Below, piece after piece: positions 50,465 through 60,443 of a stretch of 64,000 nt of DNA. This DNA is from Staphylococcus argenteus. Its GTDB lineage: Bacteria > Bacillota > Bacilli > Staphylococcales > Staphylococcaceae. The stretch spans positions 62,001 to 126,000 of the forward strand of contig NC_016941.1 of NCBI RefSeq assembly GCF_000236925.1. Reading direction: 5' to 3'. A program made the translations under genes and the position numbers. Below the pieces are notes generated by a model. The model did not search any database. It saw nothing but the letters and a program-made list of their open reading frames with translations, and was not told the origin of the DNA. Each line of letters begins with the position of its first letter. Position 1 is the stretch's first letter.

Positions 50465-52178
50465 AGAATTAATACAATATGCAGCGTATGCGGCTATCGA
50501 GCGCATTTTAAATGAGTATTTTAGAGAGAGTAACTTATATCAAGCACCACCTCAGGATAATCAATGGTCTATACAATTATCAGAACTCGAAACGTTAACT
50601 GGTACATTTCGTTATTGGTCCGCTATGGGACATCACTTGTATGGTCCAGAGGTATGGCTTCTTGATGGCAAAAGTAAAAAATTAACAACATATAAGGAAG
50701 CAATTGCACGTATTTTACAATATATGGCACAAAGTGCTGATAATCAAACAGCTGTACAGCAACATATGACGCAAATTATGTCTGATATCGATAACAGTAT
50801 TCATCGAACAGCGCGCTATTTGCAAAGTAGCAAGACAGACTATATAGAGGATCGCTATATTGTCTCGGAACAATCACTTTATTTAGGTCATCCGTTTCAT
50901 CCAACTCCAAAGAGTGCAAGTGGATTTTCAGAAGCTGATTTAGAACGATATGCACCCGAATGTCATACGTCATTTCAATTGCATTATATAGCTGTACATC
51001 AAGATGTTATTTTGTCACGTTATGTTGAAAATATGGAAAATCAAGTTGCGACAGTATTGCATCAATTAGCTGGTTTAGATATGTCAGAGCTACCCAAAGA
51101 CTTTATATTATTACCGATACATCCTTATCAAATTGGTGTGTTGCGACAACATCCGCAGTTTATACAATATAGTGAACAAGGCTTAATTAAAGATTTAGGT
51201 GTTTCTGGTGACATTGTATATCCGACTTCTTCTGTAAGAACGGTATTTTCAAAAGCATTAAACATTTATTTGAAATTACCGATCCACGTTAAAATTACTA
51301 ACTTTATACGTACGAATGATCTCGAACAGATTGAACGTACGATTGATGCAGCACAAGTTATTGCATCGATTAAAGATGATGTAGAAACACCTCATTTTAA
51401 ATTAATGTTTGAAGAAGGATACCGTGCGTTATTACCTAATCCACTAGGACAATCAGTTGAGCCTGAAATGGATTTATTAACGAATAGTGCCATGATTGTA
51501 CGTGAAGGTATTCCAAATTATCATTCAGAAAAAGACATCCATGTGTTGGCGTCATTATTCGAAACAATGCCTGATGCGCCGACGTCTAAGTTATCACTAG
51601 TGATTGAGGAAAGTGGTTTAACATCGGAAGTATGGCTCGAATGTTATTTAGACCGCACGTTATTGCCGATATTAACGTTATTTAGTAACACAGGTATTAG
51701 TCTAGAAGCACATGTGCAAAATACATTAATTGAATTAAATGACGGTATTCCTGAAGTATGCTATGTCAGAGATTTAGAAGGTATTTGTCTTTCAACGACA
51801 ATTGCCATGGAAAAACAACTTATCCCCAATGTAGTATCTACATCAAGTCCTGTTGTATATGCGCATGACGAAGCGTGGCATCGACTTAAATATTACGTTG
51901 TAGTAAATCATTTAGGGCATTTAGTATCTACAATTGGTAAGGCAACACAGAATGAAGATGAATTGTGGCAATTGGTAGCGCGCCGTCTTATGGATTGGAA
52001 GGAAGAATATGCTGATAATGCAGTGTTTGTTGAATGTGTTGAAGATTTATGTCAATCACCGACGATTGCTGCTAAAGCAAACTTAATGAGTAAATTGAAT
52101 GATTGTGGTGGAAACCCGATTTATACACATATACCAAATCCAATTTGTCATAACAAGGAGGTATCGTATTGTGAATAA
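50454..52178 (+). CDS. sbnE: NIS siderophore synthetase SbnE
   Basis: This 574-aa IucA/IucC synthetase starts assembly by joining citrate to L-2,3-diaminopropionate. Motifs HPFHPTPKSASGF near 145, LLPIHPYQIGVL near 220, SSVRTVFS and LEAHVQNTLIEL near 425 match the family. It starts at GTG 50454 inside the end of sbnD. Confidence 0.93.
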   Translation: MQNKELIQYAAYAAIERILNEYFRESNLYQAPPQDNQWSIQLSELETLTGTFRYWSAMGHHLYGPEVWLLDGKSKKLTTYKEAIARILQYMAQSADNQTAVQQHMTQIMSDIDNSIHRTARYLQSSKTDYIEDRYIVSEQSLYLGHPFHPTPKSASGFSEADLERYAPECHTSFQLHYIAVHQDVILSRYVENMENQVATVLHQLAGLDMSELPKDFILLPIHPYQIGVLRQHPQFIQYSEQGLIKDLGVSGDIVYPTSSVRTVFSKALNIYLKLPIHVKITNFIRTNDLEQIERTIDAAQVIASIKDDVETPHFKLMFEEGYRALLPNPLGQSVEPEMDLLTNSAMIVREGIPNYHSEKDIHVLASLFETMPDAPTSKLSLVIEESGLTSEVWLECYLDRTLLPILTLFSNTGISLEAHVQNTLIELNDGIPEVCYVRDLEGICLSTTIAMEKQLIPNVVSTSSPVVYAHDEAWHRLKYYVVVNHLGHLVSTIGKATQNEDELWQLVARRLMDWKEEYADNAVFVECVEDLCQSPTIAAKANLMSKLNDCGGNPIYTHIPNPICHNKEVSYCE

Positions 52179-53961
52179 TACCATTAATAACGTAATTCTT
52201 GACCGTGTTAAAACTAGAGTAATGCAGCAACTTGTATCATCACTTATTTATGAAAATATTGTTGTATATAAGGAATCATATCGAGAGGCTGTGCATCATT
52301 TTACAATAGAAGGAAATGGTTCTGAATATCATTTTACTGCTAAAAATGCACATAGTTTTGATCGTATATGTCTAACATCACCAGTTACACGTATTGTAGG
52401 AAATGATATTACCGAGACAACAGATTATGCGCAATTATTAAGAGAAGCTTTGTTTACATTCCCTAAAGATGATGAAAAGTTAGAACAATTTATCATTGAG
52501 TTATTACAAACAGAGTTGAAAGATACGCAAAGTTTGCATTTTCGCGAAGAACATCCACCAGCGAAACCTAAAACATTCAATGATTTCGAATTTTATGCTA
52601 TGGAGGGTCACCGATATCATCCGAGTTATAAATCACGCTTAGGATTTACGTTGAGTGATAATTTGAATTATGGACCTGATTTCGTACCAGAAATTAAATT
52701 ACAGTGGCTGGCCATTGATAAAGATAAAGTGGAGTCAACGGTATCTCAAAATATCGCAGTAAATGATTTGCTGCGTCAACAACTAGGCGATGCAACGTAC
52801 CAATGTTTTGTAGATGAAATTGAGAAATCTGGCAAAGGTATAGAGGATGTCGAGATTATTCCTGTTCATCCATGGCAATTTGAACATGTAATACAAGTTG
52901 AATTGGCAGAGGAGTGGCTCAACGGAACGGTGCTATGGTTGGGTGAAAGTGATGAAGTATATCACCCTCAACAATCGATTCGAACTATGTCCCCGACAGA
53001 TACATCGAAATATTATCTTAAAGTACCAATCAGTATAACGAATACATCTACGAAACGAGTATTGGCACCACACACAATTGAAAATGCTGCACAAATTACG
53101 GATTGGTTAAAGCATATTCAGCAAAAAGATACGTATTTAAGTGATGATTTAAAGACGGTTTTCTTAGGGGAAGTCTTAGGACAGTCTTATTTAAACACAC
53201 AACTTTCATCTTATAAGCAAACGGAAATATACGGTGCACTTGGTGTGATATGGCGTGAAAATATTTATCATATGTTGAATGATGAAGAAGAAGCGATACC
53301 GTTTAATGCACTTTATGCAAGTGACAAAGATGATGTGCCACTCATTGAGTCATGGATAAAATCGTATGGTGCTGAGGCATGGATGAAACAATTTTTATCT
53401 GTTGCGGTTCGTCCAATGATTCATATGCTGTATTATCATGGCATTGCTTTTGAATCGCACGCACAAAATATGATGCTTATTCACAAAAATGGTTGGCCTA
53501 CGCGAATTGCTTTAAAAGATTTTCATGATGGTGTTCGATTTAAACGTGAACATTTGAGTGAAACTGCTTCCCATTTGAAGTTAAAGCCAATGCCAGAAGC
53601 ACATAAAAAAGTGAATAGTAATTCATTTATTGAAACAGATGATGAACGGTTAGTACGAGACTTTTTACATGATGCATTTTTCTTCATCAATATTGCTGAA
53701 ATTATCTTATTTATTGAAAAACAATATGGTATCGATGAGAATCTGCAATGGCAATGGGTTAAAGCCATAATCGATTCATATCAAGAAGCATTTCCAGAGT
53801 TGAATAACTATCAACATTTCGATTTGTTTGAACCTACAATTCAAGTTGAAAAGCTAACGACACGTCGTTTGTTAAATGACTCGGAGTTGCGAATTCATCA
53901 TGTTACCAATCCATTAGGTATAGGAGGTAGTGTTAATGCAACAACTATCCCTGAAAAATAG
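52171..53961 (+). CDS. sbnF: NIS siderophore synthetase SbnF
   Basis: This 596-aa IucA/IucC synthetase adds the second diaminopropionate to the decarboxylated citryl intermediate. Motifs: EGHRYHPSYKSRLGFT near 145, PVHPWQFEHV near 230, SIRTMSPTDTSKYYLK near 270, and FESHAQNMMLIHK near 430. I start at GTG 52171 behind AAGGAGG (52154-52160), not at the upstream ATG 52099 that lies inside sbnE. It overlaps both neighbours. Confidence 0.93.
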   Translation: MNNTINNVILDRVKTRVMQQLVSSLIYENIVVYKESYREAVHHFTIEGNGSEYHFTAKNAHSFDRICLTSPVTRIVGNDITETTDYAQLLREALFTFPKDDEKLEQFIIELLQTELKDTQSLHFREEHPPAKPKTFNDFEFYAMEGHRYHPSYKSRLGFTLSDNLNYGPDFVPEIKLQWLAIDKDKVESTVSQNIAVNDLLRQQLGDATYQCFVDEIEKSGKGIEDVEIIPVHPWQFEHVIQVELAEEWLNGTVLWLGESDEVYHPQQSIRTMSPTDTSKYYLKVPISITNTSTKRVLAPHTIENAAQITDWLKHIQQKDTYLSDDLKTVFLGEVLGQSYLNTQLSSYKQTEIYGALGVIWRENIYHMLNDEEEAIPFNALYASDKDDVPLIESWIKSYGAEAWMKQFLSVAVRPMIHMLYYHGIAFESHAQNMMLIHKNGWPTRIALKDFHDGVRFKREHLSETASHLKLKPMPEAHKKVNSNSFIETDDERLVRDFLHDAFFFINIAEIILFIEKQYGIDENLQWQWVKAIIDSYQEAFPELNNYQHFDLFEPTIQVEKLTTRRLLNDSELRIHHVTNPLGIGGSVNATTIPEK

Positions 53962-54712
53962 ATTGAACAATGGTGATTCAGTTTATGGCATTTTTAATTC
54001 CATACCAGATCCACTGATGATAGAAATTATTGCTGCAAGTGGTTATGACTTTGTTGTGATTGATACAGAACACGTAGCGATTAATGATGAGACACTGGCG
54101 CATTTAATTCGTGCAGCTGAAGCAGCACATATTATTCCAATTGTTCGTGTCACTGCAGTTATAGATAGGGACATCATTAAAGTGTTAGATATGGGCGCAA
54201 GAGGTATTATCGTGCCACATGTGAAAGATCGTGAGACAGTTGAACATATCGTTAAGCTTAGTCGTTATTACCCGCAAGGTTTGAGAAGTTTAAATGGTGG
54301 ACGTATGGCTAGATTTGGACGCATACCATTACTTGATACTATGGAAATGGCTAATGAACATATCATGGTGATTGCTATGATTGAAGATGTTGAAGGGGTT
54401 ATGGCCATTGAAGATATAGCACAAGTTGAAGGTTTAGACATGATAGTCGAAGGTGCAGCAGATTTATCTCAGTCACTTGGTATGCCATGGAAAACCAGAG
54501 ATGAAAAGGTAACGTCACACGTCCAACATATATTTGAAGTTGCAAATGCATATGGTAAACATTTTTGTGCGTTACCGCGTGAAGATGAAGATATTGCAAA
54601 ATGGCGTTCACAAGGTGTACAAACATTTATTTTAGGTGATGATCGAGGAAAAATATATCGTCATTTTTCAGCAACTTTAGCGACGTCTAAGCAGAAAGGG
54701 GTTAAAGATTAA
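53936..54712 (+). CDS. sbnG: Citrate synthase SbnG
   Basis: This 258-aa metal-dependent aldolase of the HpcH/HpaI class makes citrate from oxaloacetate and acetyl-CoA to feed staphyloferrin B synthesis independently of the TCA cycle. Motifs: DFVVIDTEH with the metal-side residues, IVRV, GARGIIVPHVKDRE, MIEDVEGV and LDMIVEGAADLSQSLGMP. ATG 53936 follows GGAGG at 53923-53927, inside the end of sbnF; GTG 53930 is a weaker choice. It overlaps sbnH by one base (TAATG). Confidence 0.93.
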   Translation: MQQLSLKNRLNNGDSVYGIFNSIPDPLMIEIIAASGYDFVVIDTEHVAINDETLAHLIRAAEAAHIIPIVRVTAVIDRDIIKVLDMGARGIIVPHVKDRETVEHIVKLSRYYPQGLRSLNGGRMARFGRIPLLDTMEMANEHIMVIAMIEDVEGVMAIEDIAQVEGLDMIVEGAADLSQSLGMPWKTRDEKVTSHVQHIFEVANAYGKHFCALPREDEDIAKWRSQGVQTFILGDDRGKIYRHFSATLATSKQKGVKD

Positions 54713-55914
54713 TGCGTGTGGTTCAACCAGTTATCGAACAATTAAAAGCACAACGTCATCCAGTTTGTCATTATATTTATGATTTAGTCGGATTGGCGCA
54801 ACATTTACAACGCATTACATCATCATTGCCGAGTAATTGTCATATGTACTATGCAATGAAAGCAAATAGTGAACGAACAATCCTAGATACAATCAGTCAA
54901 TATGTTGAAGGATTTGAAGTTGCATCTCAAGGTGAAATAGCAAAAGGTCTTGCTTTTAAACCAGCAAATCATATTATTTTTGGTGGCCCTGGTAAGACAG
55001 ACGAGGAACTAAGATATGCAGTAAGCGAAGGTATTCAACGAATTCATGTTGAGAGTATATATGAATTACAACGTTTAAATGCAATTTTAGAAGAAGAACA
55101 GAAAACACAACATATATTATTGCGTGTTAATTTAGCAGGACCCTTCCCAAATGCAACGTTGCATATGGCAGGTCGACCAACACAATTTGGTATTTCCGAA
55201 GACGAAGTGGATGATGTCATTGAAGCAGCACTAGCAATGTCAAATATACATCTTGATGGCTTTCATTTTCATTCCATTTCTAACAATTTAGATGCAAATT
55301 TACATGTTGATGTAATGAAACTTTATTTTGAAAAAGCAAAGGCATGGTCTGAAAAACATCAATTTTCACTCAAACATATCAACCTTGGTGGTGGTATAGG
55401 TGTAAACTATGCGGATTTAACTAGCCAATTTGAGTGGGATAATTTTGTAGAACGTTTTAAGAAATTAATTGTTGAACAAGATATGGAAGATGTAACGCTG
55501 AACTTTGAATGTGGACGTTTTATTGTGGCGCATATTGGATACTATGCGACAGAAGTTCTAGATATTAAGAAAGTACATGGTGCATGGTATGCCATTTTAA
55601 GAGGTGGTACGCAACAATTTAGACTACCGGTATCATGGCAGCATAACCATCCTTTTGAAATTTATCGTTGTAAGGATAATCCATATCCATTTGAAAAAGT
55701 TTCAATTTCGAGACAGGACACAACATTAGTCGGACAGTTATGTACACCGAAAGATGTCTTTGCAAGAGAAGTCCAGATAGACGCAATGAGTACAGGCGAT
55801 GTTATCATTTTCAAATATGCAGGTGCATACGGATGGTCTATTTCACATCATGATTTCTTAAGCCACCCACATCCCGAATTTATTTATTTAACGCAAACAA
55901 AGGAGGATGAATAA
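54712..55914 (+). CDS. sbnH: PLP-dependent decarboxylase SbnH
   Basis: This 400-aa alanine-racemase-fold decarboxylase removes CO2 from the citryl-diaminopropionate intermediate. The PLP lysine is in MYYAMKANSE near residue 47; GFHFHSISNN, LNLGGGIGVNY (LGGGIG) and ECGRFIVA are family motifs, and the C-terminal CTPKDVF holds the Cys of the second subunit's active site. It overlaps sbnG by one base. Confidence 0.93.
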   Translation: MRVVQPVIEQLKAQRHPVCHYIYDLVGLAQHLQRITSSLPSNCHMYYAMKANSERTILDTISQYVEGFEVASQGEIAKGLAFKPANHIIFGGPGKTDEELRYAVSEGIQRIHVESIYELQRLNAILEEEQKTQHILLRVNLAGPFPNATLHMAGRPTQFGISEDEVDDVIEAALAMSNIHLDGFHFHSISNNLDANLHVDVMKLYFEKAKAWSEKHQFSLKHINLGGGIGVNYADLTSQFEWDNFVERFKKLIVEQDMEDVTLNFECGRFIVAHIGYYATEVLDIKKVHGAWYAILRGGTQQFRLPVSWQHNHPFEIYRCKDNPYPFEKVSISRQDTTLVGQLCTPKDVFAREVQIDAMSTGDVIIFKYAGAYGWSISHHDFLSHPHPEFIYLTQTKEDE

Positions 55915-55917
55915 CTA

Positions 55918-56682
55918 TTGAATCATATTCATGAACATTTAAAATTGGTACCAGTAGATAAAATTGATCTTCACGAAACATTCGAACCTTTAAGATTGGA
56001 AAAAACGAAAAGTAGTATTGAGGCAGATGGCTTTATACGTCATCCGATTTTAGTGACTCCGATGCAGCATGGTCGATATATGGTTATTGATGGTGTCCAT
56101 CGATACACAAGTTTGAAAGAATTAGGGTGTAAGAAAGTTCCAGTGCAAGAAATCCATGAGACGCAATACTCAATTAGTACGTGGCAACATAAAGTACCAT
56201 TTGGAGTATGGTGGGAAAATTTACAACAAGAACATCGTTTGCCTTGGACTACTGAGACAAGACAAGAAGCGCCATTCATTACAATGTGTCATGGTGATAC
56301 AGAGCAATATTTGTATACAAAAGATTTAGGTGAAGCACATTTTCAAGTATGGGAAAAGGTTGTCGCAAGTTACAGCGGTTGTTGTTCTGTAGAAAGAATT
56401 GCGCAAGGTACATATCCTTGCCTTAATCAGCAAGATGTACTCATGAAGTATCAACCATTAAGTTATAAAGAAATTGAAGCGGTTGTTCATAAAGGAGAAA
56501 CTGTGCCAGCAGGTGTGACACGCTTTAATATTTCAGGACGTTGCCTTAATCTTCAAGTACCACTGTCATTACTTAAACAAGATGATGATGTTGAACAACT
56601 GCGTAATTGGAAACAGTTTTTAGCAGATAAGTTTGCTAATATGAGATGCTATACTGAAAAAGTATACTTGGTGGAGCAATAG
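55918..56682 (+). CDS. sbnI: Serine kinase and heme-responsive regulator SbnI
   Basis: This 254-aa ParB/Srx-fold protein makes O-phospho-L-serine for SbnA and, in S. aureus, also binds DNA within the operon and loses binding in the presence of heme. The ParB-like start VPVDKIDLHETFEPLR...HPILVTP and VIDGVHRYTSLKELG with the catalytic Glu/His region are visible. Translation starts at TTG 55918 behind AAGGAGGATG in the end of sbnH. Confidence 0.93.
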   Translation: MNHIHEHLKLVPVDKIDLHETFEPLRLEKTKSSIEADGFIRHPILVTPMQHGRYMVIDGVHRYTSLKELGCKKVPVQEIHETQYSISTWQHKVPFGVWWENLQQEHRLPWTTETRQEAPFITMCHGDTEQYLYTKDLGEAHFQVWEKVVASYSGCCSVERIAQGTYPCLNQQDVLMKYQPLSYKEIEAVVHKGETVPAGVTRFNISGRCLNLQVPLSLLKQDDDVEQLRNWKQFLADKFANMRCYTEKVYLVEQ

Positions 56683-56756
56683 TTTTACTGTGATGTAGAG
56701 AGAAATATGATGATTTAGAGTATTGATAGCGAAAATATAATGAAACAATATAGTAT

Positions 56757-56800
56757 AGAGAACTTTTGATATTTTATAAATATTGAAGTTCTCTATTTTT
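56757..56800 (+). terminator. Terminator of the sbn operon
   Basis: AGAGAACTT (56757-56765) and AAGTTCTCT (56786-56794) form a perfect 9-bp stem followed by ATTTTTG. Confidence 0.88.
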
Positions 56801-56877
56801 GTATTTTGCATATAAAAATTAAATAAAATAAGGTATATTAAGGTAAAGTATAAATTTTAAATAAATGGGGAATGAGT

Positions 56878-57300
56878 ATGGATTTAATTATAGGAAAAAT
56901 AGCAATTTGGATAGGAATCGTAGCTCAAATATGTTATAACGTCGCCATTGTTAGCGTGACAGCCTTTATCTTATATATATATGGTGAAGTACCCAGCCAT
57001 GTAATGGCTGTTTTAATAGCATTAGTAATAATTGCTATCATAAGTTTACCACTCGTCCTAACAGCCATTAATTTAGAGAATAAAATGGAAGTAAAAGGTG
57101 CGCTTTTTATTGTTTATGCGATTGTTGTATTTCGTTTACATAATTACCTTTCGTCAATTTTATGGGTGGTTTGCGGCATTTTTCTGATTTGGGCTAAATA
57201 TTCAAAAGGTGAATCGACAGACGAAGACGAAAATAAAAATGTTGATAGTGAGAGTACAGAGAATCGAATTGAATCTACAGATAACATAACTAAAAAGTAA
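56878..57300 (+). CDS. Membrane protein with acidic tail, paralogue 1
   Basis: This 140-aa protein has three predicted membrane helices (about 6-31, 38-60 and 72-105) and a hydrophilic C-terminus rich in Asp, Glu, Asn and Ser. ATG 56878 is favoured over 56872 by the distance to GGGG at 56867-56870. It resembles the next gene in layout and shares an identical stretch of upstream sequence with it. No function is known. Confidence 0.7.
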   Translation: MDLIIGKIAIWIGIVAQICYNVAIVSVTAFILYIYGEVPSHVMAVLIALVIIAIISLPLVLTAINLENKMEVKGALFIVYAIVVFRLHNYLSSILWVVCGIFLIWAKYSKGESTDEDENKNVDSESTENRIESTDNITKK

Positions 57301-57349
57301 AACGAATGCTTAATGAGAAGTATAAATTTTAAATAAATGGGGAGTAGTC

Positions 57350-58144
57350 ATGGTGAAAAATACAGAAATAATATTAATATGGATAGGCATAATTATTCAA
57401 ATAGCATATGTAGCTGTTATATCTTTATTAATATATATATTTACATTATTCTTTGGATCACTTTTTGGATTTTTACATTTGTTAACGGGTAATCATATTG
57501 AAGATTTATTAACAACTCCAATTACATTTATTATATTTGCCACATGTTTAATAATATTTTCGTCCATACCTGTTATCGTAATGGCATTTGACTTATCTAA
57601 AGGGAGAATTATAAAAGGTATTATATTAGTTGTATATGCTATTATCGCTTTATTAATAAACAACTTTGTATCTGCAATACTTTGGTTTATTGCAGCTATT
57701 TTACTTTTTGTTAGGAAAGAATCGTCAGCTGCTAAAGATACTGTTATTGTTCAAAGTCGCAAAGGAACTTCCGAACAAGCAATACGTTATAAACTTATAT
57801 ACAAATCTTCCTCAACAAAACATAGTGATGACTCAATCAAAGCAGCACATACAGACGAAAATAAAAAAATATTTGATAACAAAACAATCGATATTCATCT
57901 TGATTCTAGTGAAATATTGACAAAGATTAACACTGATTCAAATCAAGCGCTATATACAGAGGACACTAGAACTGAATTGGAAAGTAAAGACATGAGTGAA
58001 CATCCAGAGTTTAAAAATATCGCGACTAAAAATAATGAAGGCTCAAAACAAGAAATACACACAGCTGGTGTAGAATCTAAAAGTGATAGTGATGATACAG
58101 AACCTCCAATTGAGTCAAAAAATCATTCATCTAAAAAAGATTAA
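57350..58144 (+). CDS. Membrane protein with long charged tail, paralogue 2
   Basis: This 264-aa protein has an N-terminal membrane region (about 5-35, 57-80 and 85-122) like paralogue 1, then a tail of about 140 residues rich in Ser, Thr, Lys, Asp and Glu with little hydrophobic content, probably disordered and cytoplasmic. GGGGAG precedes ATG 57350. The leader TATAAATTTTAAATAAATGG is also found before paralogue 1, showing tandem duplication. Function unknown. Confidence 0.7.
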   Translation: MVKNTEIILIWIGIIIQIAYVAVISLLIYIFTLFFGSLFGFLHLLTGNHIEDLLTTPITFIIFATCLIIFSSIPVIVMAFDLSKGRIIKGIILVVYAIIALLINNFVSAILWFIAAILLFVRKESSAAKDTVIVQSRKGTSEQAIRYKLIYKSSSTKHSDDSIKAAHTDENKKIFDNKTIDIHLDSSEILTKINTDSNQALYTEDTRTELESKDMSEHPEFKNIATKNNEGSKQEIHTAGVESKSDSDDTEPPIESKNHSSKKD

Positions 58145-58213
58145 TGACATTACGATAGTGTCTTTCTCAAGAAATTAATTCTTTGAACATAAGATTATTT
58201 AAAATAAAATTTT

Positions 58214-58256
58214 AAGCGCATTGCCAATCATGATAGGTAGTGCGCTTAATTTTTTC
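58214..58256 (+). terminator. Terminator after the paralogue pair
   Basis: AAGCGCA (58214-58220) and TGCGCTT (58241-58247) form a GC-containing stem, followed by AATTTTTTC. Confidence 0.82.
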
Positions 58257-58360
58257 TTAAAAGTTTGAATATTTCGTTAAAAAGGGTGTCATTATTGTAC
58301 TAATCAAATTAAGAGGAGTAAAATGTAATTAAAGAGAAAGTAATTTGAGGAGTGATTTTT

Positions 58361-59137
58361 ATGACAAATAACAAAGTAGCATTAGTAACTGGCGGAGCAC
58401 AAGGGATTGGTTTTAAAATCGCTGAACGTTTAGTGGAAGATGGTTTTAAAGTAGCAGTTGTCGATTTCAATGAGGAAGGTGCAAAAGAAGCGGCACTTAA
58501 ATTATCAAGTGATGGTTCAAAAGCTATTGCTATTAAAGCAGATGTATCAAATCGTGATGATGTCTTTAATGCGGTAAGACAAACTGCAGCACAATTTGGT
58601 GACTTCCATGTTATGGTTAACAACGCTGGTCTTGGACCAACAACACCGATTGATACTATTACTGAAGAACAATTTAAAACAGTTTATGGTGTTAACGTTG
58701 CAGGTGTGTTATGGGGTATTCAAGCAGCACATGAACAATTTAAAAAATTTAATCATGGCGGTAAAATTATTAATGCAACATCTCAAGCAGGTGTAGAAGG
58801 AAATCCAGGTTTATCATTATACTGTAGTACAAAATTTGCGGTTCGTGGTTTAACTCAAGTAGCTGCACAAGATTTAGCTTCTGAAGGTATTACTGTAAAT
58901 GCTTTCGCACCTGGTATTGTACAAACACCAATGATGGAAAGTATTGCAGTGGCAACTGCTGAAGAAGCAGGTAAACCTGAAGAATGGGGCTGGGAACAAT
59001 TTACTAGTCAAATTGCATTAGGAAGAGTTTCTCAACCTGAAGATGTATCAAATGTAGTCAGCTTTTTAGCAGGAAAAGATTCTGATTATATTACTGGACA
59101 AACAATTATTGTTGATGGCGGTATGAGATTCCGTTAA
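58361..59137 (+). CDS. butA: Acetoin (diacetyl) reductase
   Basis: This 258-aa short-chain dehydrogenase interconverts diacetyl, acetoin and 2,3-butanediol with NADH, part of overflow metabolism. The NAD motif is [15 protein letters not shown] near residues 9-22, NNAG follows, and the catalytic Tyr-Lys pair is in YCSTK near 152-156 with Ser near 140. I use ATG 58361 behind GAGGAG. It is flanked by terminators and stands alone. Confidence 0.93.
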   Translation: MTNNKVALVTGGAQGIGFKIAERLVEDGFKVAVVDFNEEGAKEAALKLSSDGSKAIAIKADVSNRDDVFNAVRQTAAQFGDFHVMVNNAGLGPTTPIDTITEEQFKTVYGVNVAGVLWGIQAAHEQFKKFNHGGKIINATSQAGVEGNPGLSLYCSTKFAVRGLTQVAAQDLASEGITVNAFAPGIVQTPMMESIAVATAEEAGKPEEWGWEQFTSQIALGRVSQPEDVSNVVSFLAGKDSDYITGQTIIVDGGMRFR

Positions 59138-59159
59138 TGACGATACACCAAAGATAAAT

Positions 59160-59203
59160 AAATCCTTATTGTTAAGTTTAAAACTTAGCAGTAAGGATTT
59201 TTT
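59160..59203 (+). terminator. Terminator of butA
   Basis: AAATCCTTA and TAAGGATTT, with inner pairs CTTA/TAAG-like bases, form a stem followed by a T-run. The remaining 260 bp before the next gene hold its promoter and nothing else that I can support. Confidence 0.82.
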
Positions 59204-59471
59204 AGTGCAATTAGAATGAATTGTATTGGATGAAGTCATAAGCTTTTAAATATATGGAGCATTATTATCAATAAAATCATCGCATCATATCCCTCCTTCA
59301 ATAAAATTGTCGCTCGCATAATAATGAAAAAGACACTGCTATCTAATCTATACCAATAAAAATTCACAAAAATATCTCATTATATTTTTATAAATAAAAA
59401 ATAGTGATAAAAAGCTTACAATACTTTATGTTTTTGTGATATATTTTTAATGTATAAAAGAGGTGGAAGAT

Positions 59472-60443
59472 GTGGAAAGAGTTTTAATAACTGGTGGGGC
59501 TGGTTTTATAGGTTCTCATTTAGTAGATTTTTTACAACAAGACTATGATGTTTATGTTCTAGATAATTATAGAACGGGCAAACGAGAAAATATAAAAAAC
59601 TTGGCCGAAGATCATGTCTTTGAACTTGATATTCGTGATTATAGTGCAGTAAAGCAAATCATGAAAACATATCAATTTGAATATGTAATTCATTTAGCAG
59701 CTTTAGTAAGTGTTGCTGAGTCTGTTGAAAAGCCTATTTTATCTCAAGAAATTAATGTCGTTGCAACATTAAGATTATTAGAAACCATTAAAATATATAA
59801 TCGCAATATTAAACGCTTTATCTTTGCATCATCAGCGGCAGTTTATGGTAATCTTCCTGATTTACCTAAGAATGATCAATCGTTAATTTTACCGTTGTCG
59901 CCTTATGCAATTGATAAATATTATGGAGAGCGAACAACATTGAATTATTGTTCCCTCTATAATATTCCAACATCAGTTGTTAAATTTTTTAATGTATTTG
60001 GACCGAGACAAGATCCTAAATCACAATATTCAGGTGTAATTTCAAAAATGTTCGATTCATTTGAGCATGATAAACCATTTACGTTTTTTGGGGATGGCTT
60101 ACAAACAAGAGACTTTGTATATGTATATGATGTTGTTCAATCGGTACGTTTAATTATGGAGCATAAAGATGCAATTGGACGTGGATTCAATATTGGTACA
60201 GGAACATTTACAAATTTATTAGAAGTATATCGAATTATTGGGGAATTATATGGTAAGTCTGTCGAGCATGATTTTAAAGAAGCAAGAAAAGGAGATATTA
60301 AGCATTCTTATGCAGATATTACTCATTTAAAAGCATTAGGGTTTGTTCCTAAATACACAGTAGAAACTGGTTTGAAGGATTACTTTAATTTTGAGGTAGA
60401 TAATATTGAAGAAGTTACGAAAAAAGAAGTGGAAATGTCATAA
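59472..60443 (+). CDS. NAD-dependent sugar epimerase/dehydratase
   Basis: This 323-aa extended short-chain dehydrogenase of the UDP-glucose/GlcNAc 4-epimerase group makes activated sugars for polysaccharide. Motifs: ITGGAGFIGSHL at the start, HLAALVSV, SSAAVYG, and the catalytic YAIDKYYGE. It starts at GTG 59472, 8-9 bases after AAGAGG; a GTG three codons earlier is possible. It is the first gene of the polysaccharide cluster and overlaps the next by 38 bases. Confidence 0.9.
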   Translation: MERVLITGGAGFIGSHLVDFLQQDYDVYVLDNYRTGKRENIKNLAEDHVFELDIRDYSAVKQIMKTYQFEYVIHLAALVSVAESVEKPILSQEINVVATLRLLETIKIYNRNIKRFIFASSAAVYGNLPDLPKNDQSLILPLSPYAIDKYYGERTTLNYCSLYNIPTSVVKFFNVFGPRQDPKSQYSGVISKMFDSFEHDKPFTFFGDGLQTRDFVYVYDVVQSVRLIMEHKDAIGRGFNIGTGTFTNLLEVYRIIGELYGKSVEHDFKEARKGDIKHSYADITHLKALGFVPKYTVETGLKDYFNFEVDNIEEVTKKEVEMS

